Notes: generated by a model from the sequence alone, not told the origin. Counted from the stretch's first letter, positions 50,302 through 60,976 are shown. The stretch: DNA of 64,000 bases from Brevibacterium ihuae (GCF_900184225.1 NZ_FXWZ01000003.1:1553684-1617683); one strand, 5' to 3'. Program-made: numbers and translations.

Positions 50302-51780
50302 GTGAGCCAGACCCCCGCACGCACCTCCGAGCCCTCCGGAGCGCTCGACCGCTTCTTCCACATCAGTGCGCGCGGCTCCACCGTGGGTCGCGAGATCCGC
50401 GGCGGGCTGGCCACCTTCTTCGCGATGTCCTACATCGTCGTGCTCAACCCGCTCATCATCGGTGCCGCCGCGGACAGCACCGGCCTGTTCCTCGGCGGCG
50501 GCACCGAGCCCAACCTGCCCGCGGTCGCCGCAGCGACCTCGCTCGTCTCCGGGATCCTCACCATCCTCATGGGCGTTATCGGCAACTTCCCCATGGCGGT
50601 GTCCTCGTCGCTCGGCCTGTCGGCCTTCATTACCTACGGCATCGTCGTGCTGCCGGGCATGACCTGGGCCGACGCCATGGGTCTCGTCGTCATCGAGGGG
50701 ATCATCCTCCTCATCCTCGTCCTCACCGGGTTCCGCACCGCGATCTTCAACGCCGTCCCCGGCCAGCTCAAGACTGCGATCAGCGTGGGCATCGGCCTGT
50801 TCATCGCCCTCATCGGGATGATCAACGCCGGCTTCATCTCCCGGGGCTCCGGCGCCGGCCTCGAGCTCGGCACCGGCGGGTTCCTCACCGGGTGGCCGAT
50901 GCTCGTCTTCCTCGTCTCCCTCCTCGCGCTCTTCGTCATGTGGGCGGCCCGGGTGCGCGGCGCCATCCTCTACTCGATCGTCGGTGCCACCGTCCTCGCC
51001 CTCATCCTCGAGGCGGTGTTCCGGATCGGTCCCAAGACCGGCGCCGACGGCGAGGTCGCCAACCCGCAGGGCTGGGGCCTCACCGTCCCCACCCTCGACC
51101 AGCAGTGGTTCTCGATGCCCGACCTGTCGCTCATCGGCAGTTTCAACCTCCTGGGCTCGTGGCAGAACGTCGGCGTCATCGCCGCCTCGCTCGCGATCTT
51201 CACCCTCCTGCTCGCAAACTTCTTCGACCTGCTCGGCACCATGGTCGGCATCGCGAACGAGGGCGGCATCAAGGATGAGAAGGGCGAGATCCCGCAGTCG
51301 CGCCGCATCATGGTCGCCGATGCCTTCGGCGCCATCGGCGGCGGCCTGGGGTCCACCTCGGTGAACTCCGGCTTCGTCGAGTCGACCGTCGGCGTGGGCG
51401 ACGGCGCGCGCACCGGCCTGGCGAACGTCGTCACCGGCGTGATGTTCCTCGCTACGATCGTCCTCGCCCCGCTCGCCGCGGTGATCCCCACCGAGGCCGC
51501 CGCCGCGACCCTCGTGCTCGTCGGCTTCCTCATGATGCAGCAGATCGTGCGCGTCGACTGGTCCGACGTCGAGATCGCGATCCCCGCGTTCATGACCGTC
51601 GTCCTCATGCCCTTCTCCTACTCGATCACCAACGGGATCGGCGCGGGCTTCATCACCTACGTCGTCATCAAGCTGTTCCGCGGCAAGGGCGCCGAGGTCC
51701 ACGCGCTCATGTACGTCACCGCCGCGCTGTTCGTCCTCTACTTCGTGTCCGGCCCCCTCCAGGCGGCGCTGAGCGGCTGA
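50302..51780 (+). CDS. NCS2-family purine/xanthine permease (AzgA/PbuG-like)
   Basis: Fourteen-span nucleobase permease of 492 residues. GLATFFAMSYIVVLNP and SSSLGLSAFITYGIV are the AzgA-type signatures; GSTSVNSGFVESTVGVGDGARTG is the conserved loop. Adenine, guanine or hypoxanthine uptake is the expected activity. GTG 50302 (AAGG upstream) was chosen; GTG 50236 would add a 22-residue Pro-rich tail. Confidence 0.9.
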   Translation: MSQTPARTSEPSGALDRFFHISARGSTVGREIRGGLATFFAMSYIVVLNPLIIGAAADSTGLFLGGGTEPNLPAVAAATSLVSGILTILMGVIGNFPMAVSSSLGLSAFITYGIVVLPGMTWADAMGLVVIEGIILLILVLTGFRTAIFNAVPGQLKTAISVGIGLFIALIGMINAGFISRGSGAGLELGTGGFLTGWPMLVFLVSLLALFVMWAARVRGAILYSIVGATVLALILEAVFRIGPKTGADGEVANPQGWGLTVPTLDQQWFSMPDLSLIGSFNLLGSWQNVGVIAASLAIFTLLLANFFDLLGTMVGIANEGGIKDEKGEIPQSRRIMVADAFGAIGGGLGSTSVNSGFVESTVGVGDGARTGLANVVTGVMFLATIVLAPLAAVIPTEAAAATLVLVGFLMMQQIVRVDWSDVEIAIPAFMTVVLMPFSYSITNGIGAGFITYVVIKLFRGKGAEVHALMYVTAALFVLYFVSGPLQAALSG

Positions 51781-51855
51781 GCGAGCGGGAAGGCCCCCTC
51801 GCCCCGGGAGCCGAGGCGCCCGCGCCCACACATCGCCCTCGCCTCCGCCGCCCTC

Positions 51856-51861
51856 TAGGCT
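51856..51861 (+). promoter_or_regulatory. -10 element of the CNNM/CorC gene
   Basis: TAGGCT lies 6 bp before the ATG, leaderless-type spacing. Confidence 0.4.
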
Positions 51862-51867
51862 GGTGGC

Positions 51868-53208
51868 ATGGATCCGACTACTGCGGTCAACCTCGGGCTG
51901 GTCCTCCTCTTCGTCCTCATCGGCGGTCTGTTCGCCGGCACGGAGATGGCGATCGTCAATCTCCGCGAATCGCAGATCTCCCGGCTCGCGGAATCCGGAC
52001 CGCGCGGACGGCGCACCGCGGAGATGGTGCGCAATCCCAACCAGTTCCTCTCCGCCGTGCAGATCGGGGTCACGGTCGCCGGCTTCTTCTCCTCGGCATA
52101 CGGCGCCTCGACGATCGCTCCGGACATCGCGCCCCTCCTCGCCAGTGTCGGCCTCCCCGACGCCGCGGCGTCGACGGTCGCGCTCATCCTCATGACCCTC
52201 GTCATCGCCTACCTCTCGCTCGTGCTCGGCGAGCTCGTCCCCAAGCGCCTCGCCATGCAGAACGCCCTCACCGTGGCCCGCGTCGTCGGGCCCCCGCTCG
52301 TCGTGTTCGGCAGACTCATGCGCCCGGTCATCTGGCTCCTCTCCGTCTCGACGAACGCTGTCATCCGGCTGCTCGGCGGCGACCCGACCGTCAACCGGGA
52401 AGCGGTGTCGACCGAGGAGATCCGGGCCATGGTCTCGAGCTCCGATGAGCTCGACGCCCTCGACCGCAAGGTGCTCCACGATGTCTTCGAAGCCGCCGAG
52501 CGCACCGTCGTCGAGGTCATGCGCCCCCGCCCCGACGTCGAGTTCGTCGCCGGGGACGCGACGGTCGCCGAGGTCAGCGCCCAGGTGCGCTCGCTCCAGT
52601 ACAGCCGCTATCCGGTCACCGGGGAGGACTACGACGACATCCTCGGCTTCCTCCACGTCCGCGACCTGCTCCACGTCGACGACCCGCACGGCACCGCGGC
52701 CGCCGAGATCGTCCGCGAGATGCCCGCCCTGCCCGGCACCGTCGAAGTGCTCCCGGCGCTGAGCCGGATGCGCGCGGGCGGCCACCAGATCGCGCTCGTC
52801 GTCGACGAGTACGGCGGCACCGACGGCATCGTCACCATGGAGGACCTGCTCGAGGAGCTCGTCGGCGAGATCTACGACGAGTACGACGCCGCGCTCACCG
52901 TCGACGACCACGTCTGCAGCGACGGCGAGGTGAGCGAGGTCGACGGCGCGCTCATCCTTCAGGAGGCGAGCCAGCAGACCGGGATCGAACTGCCCGACGA
53001 GGGCGGGTACGAGACCGTCGGCGGGCTCGTCATGGCGCTGCTCGGCCGGATCCCCGACACAGGGGACTCCGTCACCCTCGACGAGGCGCTCCTCACCGTG
53101 GTCGCGATGGATGACCGGCGGATCGCGCGCGTGCGGGTCGAACCGCGTGATGCTTCCGACCGCATGCCTGACGACGCCCCACGGGACGACGTCCCACCGG
53201 CGGTCTGA
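51868..53208 (+). CDS. CNNM/CorC-type transporter-associated protein (hemolysin family)
   Basis: A 446-residue protein: DUF21/CNNM membrane domain (about 1-190, four spans), a CBS pair (about 205-330; MRPRPDVEFV, VVDEYGGTDGIVTMEDLLEELVGEI) and the CorC_HlyC domain at the C-terminus. Family members export magnesium or adjust magnesium and cobalt levels; the hemolysin label is historical. Confidence 0.9.
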   Translation: MDPTTAVNLGLVLLFVLIGGLFAGTEMAIVNLRESQISRLAESGPRGRRTAEMVRNPNQFLSAVQIGVTVAGFFSSAYGASTIAPDIAPLLASVGLPDAAASTVALILMTLVIAYLSLVLGELVPKRLAMQNALTVARVVGPPLVVFGRLMRPVIWLLSVSTNAVIRLLGGDPTVNREAVSTEEIRAMVSSSDELDALDRKVLHDVFEAAERTVVEVMRPRPDVEFVAGDATVAEVSAQVRSLQYSRYPVTGEDYDDILGFLHVRDLLHVDDPHGTAAAEIVREMPALPGTVEVLPALSRMRAGGHQIALVVDEYGGTDGIVTMEDLLEELVGEIYDEYDAALTVDDHVCSDGEVSEVDGALILQEASQQTGIELPDEGGYETVGGLVMALLGRIPDTGDSVTLDEALLTVVAMDDRRIARVRVEPRDASDRMPDDAPRDDVPPAV

Positions 53209-53318
53209 TCCGCGCCGGGGTCATGTGGAGTCGTCGCCCGCGGCGGGGCCGTGCGCCGTTCGGCACCGCGCAGAGGCGGTGCTCGGATTCCGTCTCCGCA
53301 CCGGACCCGGAATCCGGC

Positions 53319-54254
53319 TCAGCTGTGCTCGCGGACCATCGCCTCGACGGCGTCGATGAGGTCGGTGAGGCCCGGCTCCTCGAGAGGGAAGTGCCCGCAC
53401 TCGCGGAGCACCGTTGTGCGGGTGGGCTCGGGCAACCGATCGAGCGTCGCCGTGCTCAGCGCCAGGGGCGTCCACCCGTCGCGCTCGGGATGGATGAGGT
53501 GGACGGGCACCGGCACGCTCCGCGCAGCGGGATGGCGATGCGTCATGTACGAGGTGAGGAACTCGAGCGGCACCCAGGCACCCCCGCCCTGCGGGTCCGC
53601 GGCGCACAGCCGGCCGAGCGCCGGACTGCGGCCCATCCGGGACAGCCGGGCCACCCACGACACCCGGATCGGGATCCGGCCGAGCGGCCCGCGGACGAGT
53701 CCGAGCAGCGGCATGAATCCGAGGCCGAGGCGCCCGAACCGCGTCATCCGCACCCGGGCCGCGCGATCCTGCGGGTCGAGCAGGCAGGTGGCGGCCACTG
53801 CGGCCACGGGATCCTGCCCGCCCGCGCGCTGCATGTCCCGGACCGTACGCGCGAGCCGCGCAGCCGCCTCGACCGCGAGCAGTCCGCCGATGCTCCCGCC
53901 GAGGAGGAAGACGGGACGGCCGTCGTCCTCGGCGGCGACGAGGTCGACGAGGAGTTCGATCCAGTCCTCGTAGCGCACCCGCGACCGCCTGCGGGTGACC
54001 GTGCCGCCGTAGAGCGGCAGGTCGACGGCGGTGATGTCGAGCCCGCGGCCGATGAGCAGGGAGGCGACGGGCCACAGCGCCTCGCCGTGCGCCCCGGCGC
54101 CGTGGACCACGAGGAGCCGGGCGCCGGCCTCGGGATCCCGGGCACGGAGCAGCCGGACCCGGTGCCCGCGCCACTCCCACCCGTCGACCTCCGGGGGGAC
54201 GAGCGCGGCGCGGCGGGCGGACGGGAGGAATGCGGCGTAGGCTGCGAGGCTCAT
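53319..54254 (-). CDS. Alpha/beta hydrolase
   Basis: A 311-residue alpha/beta hydrolase: LLVVHGAGAHGEALWP (oxyanion loop), GGSIGG (nucleophile Ser), and ECGHFPLEEPG with the catalytic His. An acidic residue is available in HPERDGW. Start overlaps the SGNH gene stop (ATGA). Lipase or esterase activity is likely; substrate unknown. Confidence 0.83.
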   Translation of the reverse strand: MSLAAYAAFLPSARRAALVPPEVDGWEWRGHRVRLLRARDPEAGARLLVVHGAGAHGEALWPVASLLIGRGLDITAVDLPLYGGTVTRRRSRVRYEDWIELLVDLVAAEDDGRPVFLLGGSIGGLLAVEAAARLARTVRDMQRAGGQDPVAAVAATCLLDPQDRAARVRMTRFGRLGLGFMPLLGLVRGPLGRIPIRVSWVARLSRMGRSPALGRLCAADPQGGGAWVPLEFLTSYMTHRHPAARSVPVPVHLIHPERDGWTPLALSTATLDRLPEPTRTTVLRECGHFPLEEPGLTDLIDAVEAMVREHS

Positions 54255-55072
54255 GCGGAGTGCTCGGCGTCCCCGGGTGCGCTCTCCGGCCGGACCCGCA
54301 CGAGCTCGGGGAGCTTCGGGTGCACGTGGTCGCCCGAGCTCGCCCCGCGCAGCCGGCGGCCCACCCAGGGCGCGAGGTGCCGGCGCACCCACTGAGTCTC
54401 CTCGGCGACGACCGCCCGGATCGGCCGGTTGGGACGGTCGGGCATCCGCACCCCGGCGCTCGGCAGGGGAGCGCCCTCGAGAGCGGCGAGCGCCTGGTCG
54501 GCGACGAGCTCGTGCCCGGCTGAGCTCAGATGGATCCGATCCGGCGCCCACATCTCCGGGGCGTAGAGGGAGCGCAGGCCCCACATGTCGAGAACGGTGC
54601 AGCCGTGGCGCTGGGCGATCGTCCAGAGGTGGGAGTTGTAGATCGCGACCTTGGGGCGGAGCTGCTTGATGAGCGGGCTCGCCTGCTTGGTGTCGAAGCC
54701 GTTGCCGAGGAGCACCTCGATCCCGGCCTCGCGGAGTGCGACGACGGCCTCTTCGAAGCGGGCGGCGACGGCGTCGATGTCGGTGTTCGGCCGCATGCAG
54801 TCGTTGCCGCCGCCGACGATCGACACGAGATCCGGGGCGAGCTCGATCGCCCGCGGCACCTGCTCGTCGATGATCGCCTCGAGCAGCCGCCCGCGGATCG
54901 CGAGGTTCGCGTACCGCAGGTCCTCCGAGCCCACCGGGCTCGTGACGAGCTGCTCGGCGAGCCGGTCGGTCCAGCCGCGGAAGAGGTCGGGGGTGCCGTC
55001 GGGGGAGGGGTCCATGAGGCCCTCGGAGAAGGAGTCGCCGATGGCGACGTAGCTCGTGATGCGGTCGATCAT
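54251..55072 (-). CDS. SGNH/GDSL hydrolase
   Basis: A 273-residue GDSL esterase-like enzyme with all blocks: GDSFSEG (nucleophile Ser), GGGNDC (oxyanion Gly and Asn) and DRIHLSSAGH (Asp-x2-His). No signal peptide, so probably cytosolic. It is translationally coupled to the alpha/beta hydrolase gene. Confidence 0.88.
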   Translation of the reverse strand: MIDRITSYVAIGDSFSEGLMDPSPDGTPDLFRGWTDRLAEQLVTSPVGSEDLRYANLAIRGRLLEAIIDEQVPRAIELAPDLVSIVGGGNDCMRPNTDIDAVAARFEEAVVALREAGIEVLLGNGFDTKQASPLIKQLRPKVAIYNSHLWTIAQRHGCTVLDMWGLRSLYAPEMWAPDRIHLSSAGHELVADQALAALEGAPLPSAGVRMPDRPNRPIRAVVAEETQWVRRHLAPWVGRRLRGASSGDHVHPKLPELVRVRPESAPGDAEHSA

Positions 55073-55096
55073 GGAGATGATTCTACGTCGCCGCGC

Positions 55097-56146
55097 TCAT
55101 CCGTCCGCCGCTGCGAACTCCGCGAAGGCGCGCTCGAGAGCCGCCCGGCGCTCCTCGGCGTCGGCCGGGATCACCCCGCCGAGGTCCGAGTCGGCGGCCA
55201 GCGCGCGGCACCACCGCGTGACGAGGGCGCAGCGCGGCGCCTCGGCCCCCACGGTCCGCGCGATCGCGACGATCTCCCCGGTGAGGTAGTCGGTCTCGAT
55301 CGACCCGGTGCCCCGGGCGAGCGACTGCCACGAGGACGAGCCGAAGGACTCGACCCCGGGGACCGAGCTCATCTGCAGGCGGTCGGCGATCCCGTGCTTC
55401 GCCGGGCCGTTCGACAGGTGCTCGATGCCGGCGGCGGCGTAGACCGTCTTCGCCTCGGTGCGCATGGCCCGGGCGAGGTCGCCGATGTCGGCACCCGGCC
55501 CGAGGATCGCATCGAGCCCGTTGGCGAGGTTCGACAGGAGCTTCGCCCAGGCGTGGACGGAGATGTCCTCGACCGGGACGAACTCGAACCCGGCGGCGCG
55601 GAAGTCCGTCGCGATCGACTCGAGCACGGAACCGGAGCGCGCGGCGGCGGTCACGGGACCGACGAAGAACCCGCCGAGAGCGGGCCGCATCCGCACGACG
55701 ACCTCGCCGGGCTCGATGTGGAGGGCGGGCAGCCAGATCGTCGTCGAGTACACCTCGGCGAACCACCGCGGGGCGATCCGGGCGGCCTCGACGCCGTTGA
55801 GCATGAGGACGAGGGGCAGGTGCTCCCCGGCGGTGCCCACGGGGTTCTCGGAGTCGTCGTGGACGGGCAGGTCCGCCCAGTCCTGGAGTGCGCTGAGTGC
55901 CTGGTGGGTCTTCGTGGCGAGGATGAGGACGTCGTGCGTGCCGAGGGCGACCTCGGCGGGTTTCCGGACTACCGTGGGATGTGCTGTGATGGTCCGGTCG
56001 GGGGTCCGGAGGCGCACTCCGGAGGTCTCGACGGCGTCCGCGTTCGCCCCGCGGGCGACGAGGACCGCCTCCGTGCCGCTGTCGGCGAGAGCCGCTCCGA
56101 TGGTTCCGCCGATCGCTCCGGCGCCGATCACGATGTACCTGCTCAT
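55097..56146 (-). CDS. 2-dehydropantoate 2-reductase-like (ApbA/PanE) oxidoreductase
   Basis: A 349-residue NAD(P)-dependent reductase: Rossmann motif YIVIGAGAIGGTIG at the N-terminus and the ApbA C-terminal helical domain with SWQSLARGTGSIETDYLTGEIV. It may reduce ketopantoate in pantothenate synthesis, but many members act on other 2-keto acids. Divergent from the amidohydrolase gene across 28 bp. Confidence 0.8.
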   Translation of the reverse strand: MSRYIVIGAGAIGGTIGAALADSGTEAVLVARGANADAVETSGVRLRTPDRTITAHPTVVRKPAEVALGTHDVLILATKTHQALSALQDWADLPVHDDSENPVGTAGEHLPLVLMLNGVEAARIAPRWFAEVYSTTIWLPALHIEPGEVVVRMRPALGGFFVGPVTAAARSGSVLESIATDFRAAGFEFVPVEDISVHAWAKLLSNLANGLDAILGPGADIGDLARAMRTEAKTVYAAAGIEHLSNGPAKHGIADRLQMSSVPGVESFGSSSWQSLARGTGSIETDYLTGEIVAIARTVGAEAPRCALVTRWCRALAADSDLGGVIPADAEERRAALERAFAEFAAADG

Positions 56147-56174
56147 ACGACAACGCTAGCCAAGGAGAACGCGC

Positions 56175-57446
56175 ATGTACCAGCCCGTCCCGGTCCGCTT
56201 CGGCACGACGGTCGCGATCACCGGCGGCACCGTCCTCCCGATCGCGGCGGGCGAGCAGCGGGCCGCCGCGATCGAGAACGGCACCGTCCTCGTGGAGAAC
56301 GGCCGGATCACCGCCGTCGGTCCGGCGCGGTCGGTGACGATCTCGGACGGCGTGCGCACCGTCGATGCGGGCGGCGGCTGGATCACCCCCGGGCTCCTCG
56401 AGTCCCACGGGCATCTGGGCCTCCACGAGGAGGGGGAGTCGGACGCGGACAACGACGTCAACGAGAAGACGAACCCCAACGGCGCGGCCCTGCGCGCGCT
56501 CGACGCGATCAATCCCGCCGACGTCGGCTTCCGCGACGCGCTGCGCGGCGGCGTCACCTCTGCGGTGATCAAGCCCGGTTCCGGCAACCCGATCGGCGGG
56601 CGCACCGCCGCGATCAAGACCTGGGGGCGGGTCGTCGACGAGATGCTCATCAGCGAGGCGGTGTCGGTCAAGGCCGCTCTCGGCGAGAACCCCAAGAACG
56701 TCTACGGCCGGCAGCAGAAGACGCCCTCGGTCCGGATGGGCGTGTCCCGGATCATCCGCGAGGCCTTCGTCGCCGCGCGCAACTACGCCGCGCACAAGGA
56801 GGAGGCGCGCGAGCTCGGCGTGATCCACGACGAGGACCTCGCGCTCGAGACCCTGTGCCAGGTGCTGCGCGGCGAGCTCGCCTTCGACCAGCACTGCCAC
56901 CGGGCCGACGACATCGCCACCGCGATCCGGTTGTCCGAGGAGTTCGGGTACCGCCTCGTCATCAACCACGGCACCGAGGGCCACCTCATCGCCGACTACC
57001 TCGCGGAGAAGGGCGTCGACGTCATCGTCGGCCCGCTGCTGACCTCGCGCTCGAAGATCGAGCTCCGCAACCGCGCCATCAGCACTCCCGCGGTGCTCGC
57101 CGCAGCCGGGGTGCGGATCGCGCTCACCACCGATCATCCGGTGGTCCCGATCGACCTCCTCATCAACGAGGCGGCGCTGTGCGTGCGGGCCGGGCTCGAT
57201 CCCGAGACCGCACTCGAGGCGCTCACCATCAATCCTGCGCGCATGCTCGGACTCGACGACCGGGTGGGCTCGCTCGAGCCGGGCAAGGACGGCGACGTCG
57301 TCGTGTGGTCCGGGCACCCGCTCGAGCTCGAGTCCCGGACCGCCCACGTCTTCGTCGACGGCCGCGAGGTGTACACCCACGACTGGGAGACCGGAGAGGC
57401 GCGGGTCGCCGACCCCTTCGGGACGACCTACATCCACCTGCCGTGA
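56175..57446 (+). CDS. Amidohydrolase (imidazolonepropionase-like)
   Basis: TIM-barrel metal-dependent hydrolase of 423 residues. HGH in LESHGHLGLHEEG, the FDQHCHRADD block, NHGTEGHL and TTDHPVVPIDL provide the metal ligands, with an urease-type small beta domain at the ends. Similar to imidazolonepropionase and related prolidase-like enzymes; the substrate is not certain. The ThrE gene starts in its stop codon. Confidence 0.85.
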   Translation: MYQPVPVRFGTTVAITGGTVLPIAAGEQRAAAIENGTVLVENGRITAVGPARSVTISDGVRTVDAGGGWITPGLLESHGHLGLHEEGESDADNDVNEKTNPNGAALRALDAINPADVGFRDALRGGVTSAVIKPGSGNPIGGRTAAIKTWGRVVDEMLISEAVSVKAALGENPKNVYGRQQKTPSVRMGVSRIIREAFVAARNYAAHKEEARELGVIHDEDLALETLCQVLRGELAFDQHCHRADDIATAIRLSEEFGYRLVINHGTEGHLIADYLAEKGVDVIVGPLLTSRSKIELRNRAISTPAVLAAAGVRIALTTDHPVVPIDLLINEAALCVRAGLDPETALEALTINPARMLGLDDRVGSLEPGKDGDVVVWSGHPLELESRTAHVFVDGREVYTHDWETGEARVADPFGTTYIHLP

Positions 57447-59263
57447 TCGACGAGGACGACGACACCCAGGAGATCCCAGTCGTCGCCGAGGAGCCCCCCT
57501 CCGGCGACGGCGCGGCCGATCCCGCGGCCACCGGGTCCACCGCGGTCGCACCCGGCCCCACCGGGGAAGGCGATCCCGAGGACTTCGAGGATCCGGGGGA
57601 GCAGCCCACGTCCCCGACCCCGGCCGGGGGAGCGACGACGGCGACCCCGACGGCCGATTCGCCGCTCCAGCAGCGCTCCGAGCAGCCGGTCGCCGAACCG
57701 CAGGCCGAGGAGTCGGAGGAGGCCGAGGAGCCCGCCGACGACTCCGGCTCCTCCGCCGGTACCGACACCGCGCCCTCATCGACCGCCTCCCGGGCGCGCC
57801 GGATCATCGACAAGGCGAAGCCGGTGGGGTCGAGCTCGACGCGGCGGGCGGGCAGGATCGCCCGCAAGGCCGTCGGCAGGATCGTCAGCGACTCCTCGGC
57901 ATCGACCCAGCCCATCCCGATCATCGCCGCGCTCAAGGGAACGCCGTACCAGGCGCCCGTCGAGTCGACGGCGAAGTCCGAGGACGAGGCGCGGATGATC
58001 CTCGACCTCGCCGTCGACATCGGGGCGATCATGCTCCGGGCCGGAGCCGGCTCCGCCGACGTCGAGGTCTCCGTCATCGCGACCTGCACCTCGCTCGGAC
58101 TCCTCGATGCGGAGGTCGACCTCACCTCGAACTCCCTCACGGTCCACTACGCCAATCCGGACGGGTCCTTCATGACCGTGCTCCGGGTCAACCGCGAGGA
58201 GTCGCTCCACTTCGCGAAGCTCGCGTCCGTCCACGCTCTCGTGTCCGACATGGCCGAAGGTCGGACGGACTACCTCGAGGCCCGCGAGCGGATCGACGCG
58301 ATCCGGCGTCAGCGGCGCCCCTACACCGAAGCCCTCGTCACCCTCGCGCGGGGCATCCTCGCCGGCTGCTTCGTCCTCCTGCTCGGCGGCGGGTACGTCG
58401 CCGCCCTGCTCGGCTTCCTCATGGCGGTCGTCAACGACCGCTTCGGCGCCCTGCTCGGTCGGACCGGCATCCCCGTGTTCTTCACCGTCGCGGGGCAGTC
58501 GATGTTCACCACCCTCGTCGCGATGGCCGCGTGGACCTTCGACCTCATCGCCGGCCCGCAGTTCCTCGTCGCGAGCGGCATCGTCCTCCTGCTCCCCACG
58601 GTCGGGCTCCTCTCCGCCGTCCAGGACTCGCTCACCCGATTCCCCCTCACCGCCGCCAGCCGCACCGTCGAGGTGCTCGTGACGATGGCCGGCATCGTCT
58701 CCGGCATCGCGCTCGGGCTGCGCATCGGGCTGCTCGTGGGACTGTCGCCCATCGAGATCGTCGTCGAGCCGACCGGCATGGCGGCGCTCTCGGTCGTGAT
58801 CTCGCTCCTCGCCGCCTCGGCGGTCTCTGCGGCCGGCGCCGTCGGCCACCAGGCCTCGCGGCGGATCGTCGTGCCCGCCGCGCTCGTCGGCCTCGCGGGC
58901 TTCGGGACCATGATGGCGATGTCGATCGCCGGGTTCGGCAACATCATCACCAGCCTCGTGTCCGCGACGGTCGTGGGCTTCCTGTGCCGGCCGATCGCCC
59001 TGCGCCGGAGCGCGCCGGCGATCGTCATGCTCCTCCCGGCGATCTTCCCGCTCCTCCAGGGGCTGTCGATCTTCTCCGCGGTCTACGAGATCATCCAGCC
59101 CCAGGAGCAGGTGCCGCTGTCGGCCGGCCTGTCCTCGCTGTTCGCCGCGATCATCGCCAACGCCGCGCTCGCCGTTGGGGCGATCTTCGGCGACGTGCTC
59201 GCCCGGCCGCTGCGGTCGCCGCGGCGGTCACAGCCGCCAGTCGACCCCGCGCCCGCCGTGTGA
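57443..59263 (+). CDS. Threonine/serine exporter ThrE-like
   Basis: A 606-residue protein. The C-terminal two thirds (about 170-590) match ThrE: a cytosolic domain ([26 protein letters not shown]) and about ten membrane spans. The first ~120 residues are an acidic Glu/Asp/Pro/Thr-rich disordered tail. GTG 57443 overlaps the amidohydrolase stop. Its last 36 bp overlap the end of ung on the other strand. Confidence 0.88.
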   Translation: MIDEDDDTQEIPVVAEEPPSGDGAADPAATGSTAVAPGPTGEGDPEDFEDPGEQPTSPTPAGGATTATPTADSPLQQRSEQPVAEPQAEESEEAEEPADDSGSSAGTDTAPSSTASRARRIIDKAKPVGSSSTRRAGRIARKAVGRIVSDSSASTQPIPIIAALKGTPYQAPVESTAKSEDEARMILDLAVDIGAIMLRAGAGSADVEVSVIATCTSLGLLDAEVDLTSNSLTVHYANPDGSFMTVLRVNREESLHFAKLASVHALVSDMAEGRTDYLEARERIDAIRRQRRPYTEALVTLARGILAGCFVLLLGGGYVAALLGFLMAVVNDRFGALLGRTGIPVFFTVAGQSMFTTLVAMAAWTFDLIAGPQFLVASGIVLLLPTVGLLSAVQDSLTRFPLTAASRTVEVLVTMAGIVSGIALGLRIGLLVGLSPIEIVVEPTGMAALSVVISLLAASAVSAAGAVGHQASRRIVVPAALVGLAGFGTMMAMSIAGFGNIITSLVSATVVGFLCRPIALRRSAPAIVMLLPAIFPLLQGLSIFSAVYEIIQPQEQVPLSAGLSSLFAAIIANAALAVGAIFGDVLARPLRSPRRSQPPVDPAPAV

Positions 59264-59908
59264 GCGCAGCAGCTCGTTCGCACGGCTGAAGGGCCGCGAG
59301 CCGAAGAACCCGCGCGACGCCGACAGCGGCGAGGGGTGGGCCGAGGTGATGATCGGCACTCCCTCCAGCCGCGGTGCGAGCGACCGGGCGTCCCGGCCCC
59401 ACAGGATCGCGACGAGCGGGCCGCCGCGCTCGATGAGCGCCTCGATCGCGCGATCCGTCACCGCCTCCCAGCCCTTGCCGCGGTGGGAGGCCGGGGAGCC
59501 CGGCGCCACGGTGAGCGAGCGGTTGAGCAGCATGACGCCCTGCCGGGACCACGGTCGCAGGTCCCCGGACTCCGGTCGCGGGATCCCGAGGTCCGATTCG
59601 AGCTCGGTGTAGATGTTCTGCAGCGAGCGCGGGAGCGGCCGCACGTCCGGGGCGACAGCGAACGACAGGCCGATCGGATGCCCGGGGGTGGGGTACGGGT
59701 CCTGCCCGACGATGAGCACCTGGACCTCCGCGAGCGGTTCGGCGAAGGCGCGGAACACCTGGTCCCCGGCCGGCAGGTACCGGCGCCCGGCGGCGACCTC
59801 GGCACGGAGGAAGTCGCCCATCCGCCGGATGTCGGCGGACACCGGGGCGAGCGCGGCGGCCCAGTCGGGGGCCATGATCTGCGACAGCGGGGGCGGGGAG
59901 TCGGCCAT
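59228..59908 (-). CDS. ung: Uracil-DNA glycosylase
   Basis: Family 1 UDG of 226 residues that removes uracil from [21 protein letters not shown] (water-activating Asp) and [18 protein letters not shown] (minor-groove loop) are intact. ATG 59908. The 3' end overlaps the convergent thrE gene by 36 bp. Confidence 0.96.
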   Translation of the reverse strand: MADSPPPLSQIMAPDWAAALAPVSADIRRMGDFLRAEVAAGRRYLPAGDQVFRAFAEPLAEVQVLIVGQDPYPTPGHPIGLSFAVAPDVRPLPRSLQNIYTELESDLGIPRPESGDLRPWSRQGVMLLNRSLTVAPGSPASHRGKGWEAVTDRAIEALIERGGPLVAILWGRDARSLAPRLEGVPIITSAHPSPLSASRGFFGSRPFSRANELLRSHGGRGVDWRL

Positions 59909-60079
59909 GCCCACAGAGTAGTGCCTGTCCCGGCGGCGCGCTCCGGAGCTCCCGGTGCGCCCGGTGCACACCGGGTGTGCACAGCAGGCTCCCGGACGGG
60001 AGTGACCGGCTCGGCCGGCGGCGGATATGCTCGGGGGAGAGTTCACTGACGAATTCACCGCTGCGGAAGGACTGACGAG

Positions 60080-60976
60080 ATGGCGACGATCGCCTGGATC
60101 GGCCTGGGGAACATGGGCCACCCGATGACTGCGAACCTGGTGAGGGCCGGGCACACCGTGCGCGGCTTCGACCTGTCGGCCCCGGCGCTCGAGGCGGCAG
60201 CGGCAGACGGCGTCGTCGCCGTGGGATCCTCGACCGAGGCGCTCGAGGGCGCGGAGATCGCGTTCACCATGCTGCCGCGCGGGGAGCACGCGCTCGCCGC
60301 CTACCAGGGGCCCGAGGGGATCTTCGCGAACGCCGCCCCCGGCACCCTGCTCATCGACTGCTCGACGATCGACGTCGCCTCGGCGCGCACCCTCCACGAC
60401 GAGGCGGCCGCCGCCGGCTTCGAGTTCCTCGATGCTCCCGTGTCCGGCGGCATCGCCGGGGCGCAGAAGGGCACGCTCGCCTTCATGATCGGCGGGGAGT
60501 CCGCCGTCGTGGAGAAGGCCCGCCCATTCATCGAGCCGATGGCCGGCAACATCATCGCGACCGGTGAGGCGACGACCGGTCAGGCCGCGAAGATCTGCAA
60601 CAACCTCATGCTCTTCATCAACATGGTCTCGAGCTCCGAGGCCGCCGTGCTCGCCGACCGGCTGGGCCTCGATCACGAGGTGTTCTACTCGATCGCCACG
60701 GTGTCCTCGGGCGACTCGTGGCCGCTGCGCACGTGGTACCCGTACCCCGGCGTCGTCGAGTCCTCGCCGGCGAACCACGACTTCGCACCCACCTTCACCG
60801 CGGATCTCGCGAACAAGGACATCCGGCTCGCGCTCGCCGCGGCCGAGGAGACCGATACCCCGCTCGTGCTCGGCTCGATCGTCCAGGAGATGCTCCAGAA
60901 GGTGTCCGACGCCGGCGCCGGAGACCGCGACTGCTCGATCGTCAAGAAGCTCGTCGACGGCTCGTTCGAGTCCTGA
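60080..60976 (+). CDS. mmsB: 3-hydroxyisobutyrate dehydrogenase
   Basis: Beta-hydroxyacid dehydrogenase of 298 residues: [21 protein letters not shown] (NAD site), [16 protein letters not shown] (substrate loop) and the catalytic lysine region [13 protein letters not shown]. It oxidises 3-hydroxyisobutyrate in valine breakdown. An aldehyde dehydrogenase follows after 45 bp, in keeping with that pathway. Confidence 0.88.
   Translation: MATIAWIGLGNMGHPMTANLVRAGHTVRGFDLSAPALEAAAADGVVAVGSSTEALEGAEIAFTMLPRGEHALAAYQGPEGIFANAAPGTLLIDCSTIDVASARTLHDEAAAAGFEFLDAPVSGGIAGAQKGTLAFMIGGESAVVEKARPFIEPMAGNIIATGEATTGQAAKICNNLMLFINMVSSSEAAVLADRLGLDHEVFYSIATVSSGDSWPLRTWYPYPGVVESSPANHDFAPTFTADLANKDIRLALAAAEETDTPLVLGSIVQEMLQKVSDAGAGDRDCSIVKKLVDGSFES

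Noticed and set aside
49768-52911. 1047-codon minus-strand open frame
   Set aside because: It is antisense to the permease and CNNM genes and shows the Asp/Glu/Arg/His-rich look of a GC-rich shadow frame.
54530-59263. 1577-codon plus-strand open frame
   Set aside because: Only its last 607 codons (ThrE) are real; the rest is antisense to SGNH, PanE and out of frame with the amidohydrolase, with Arg/Gly-rich shadow composition.
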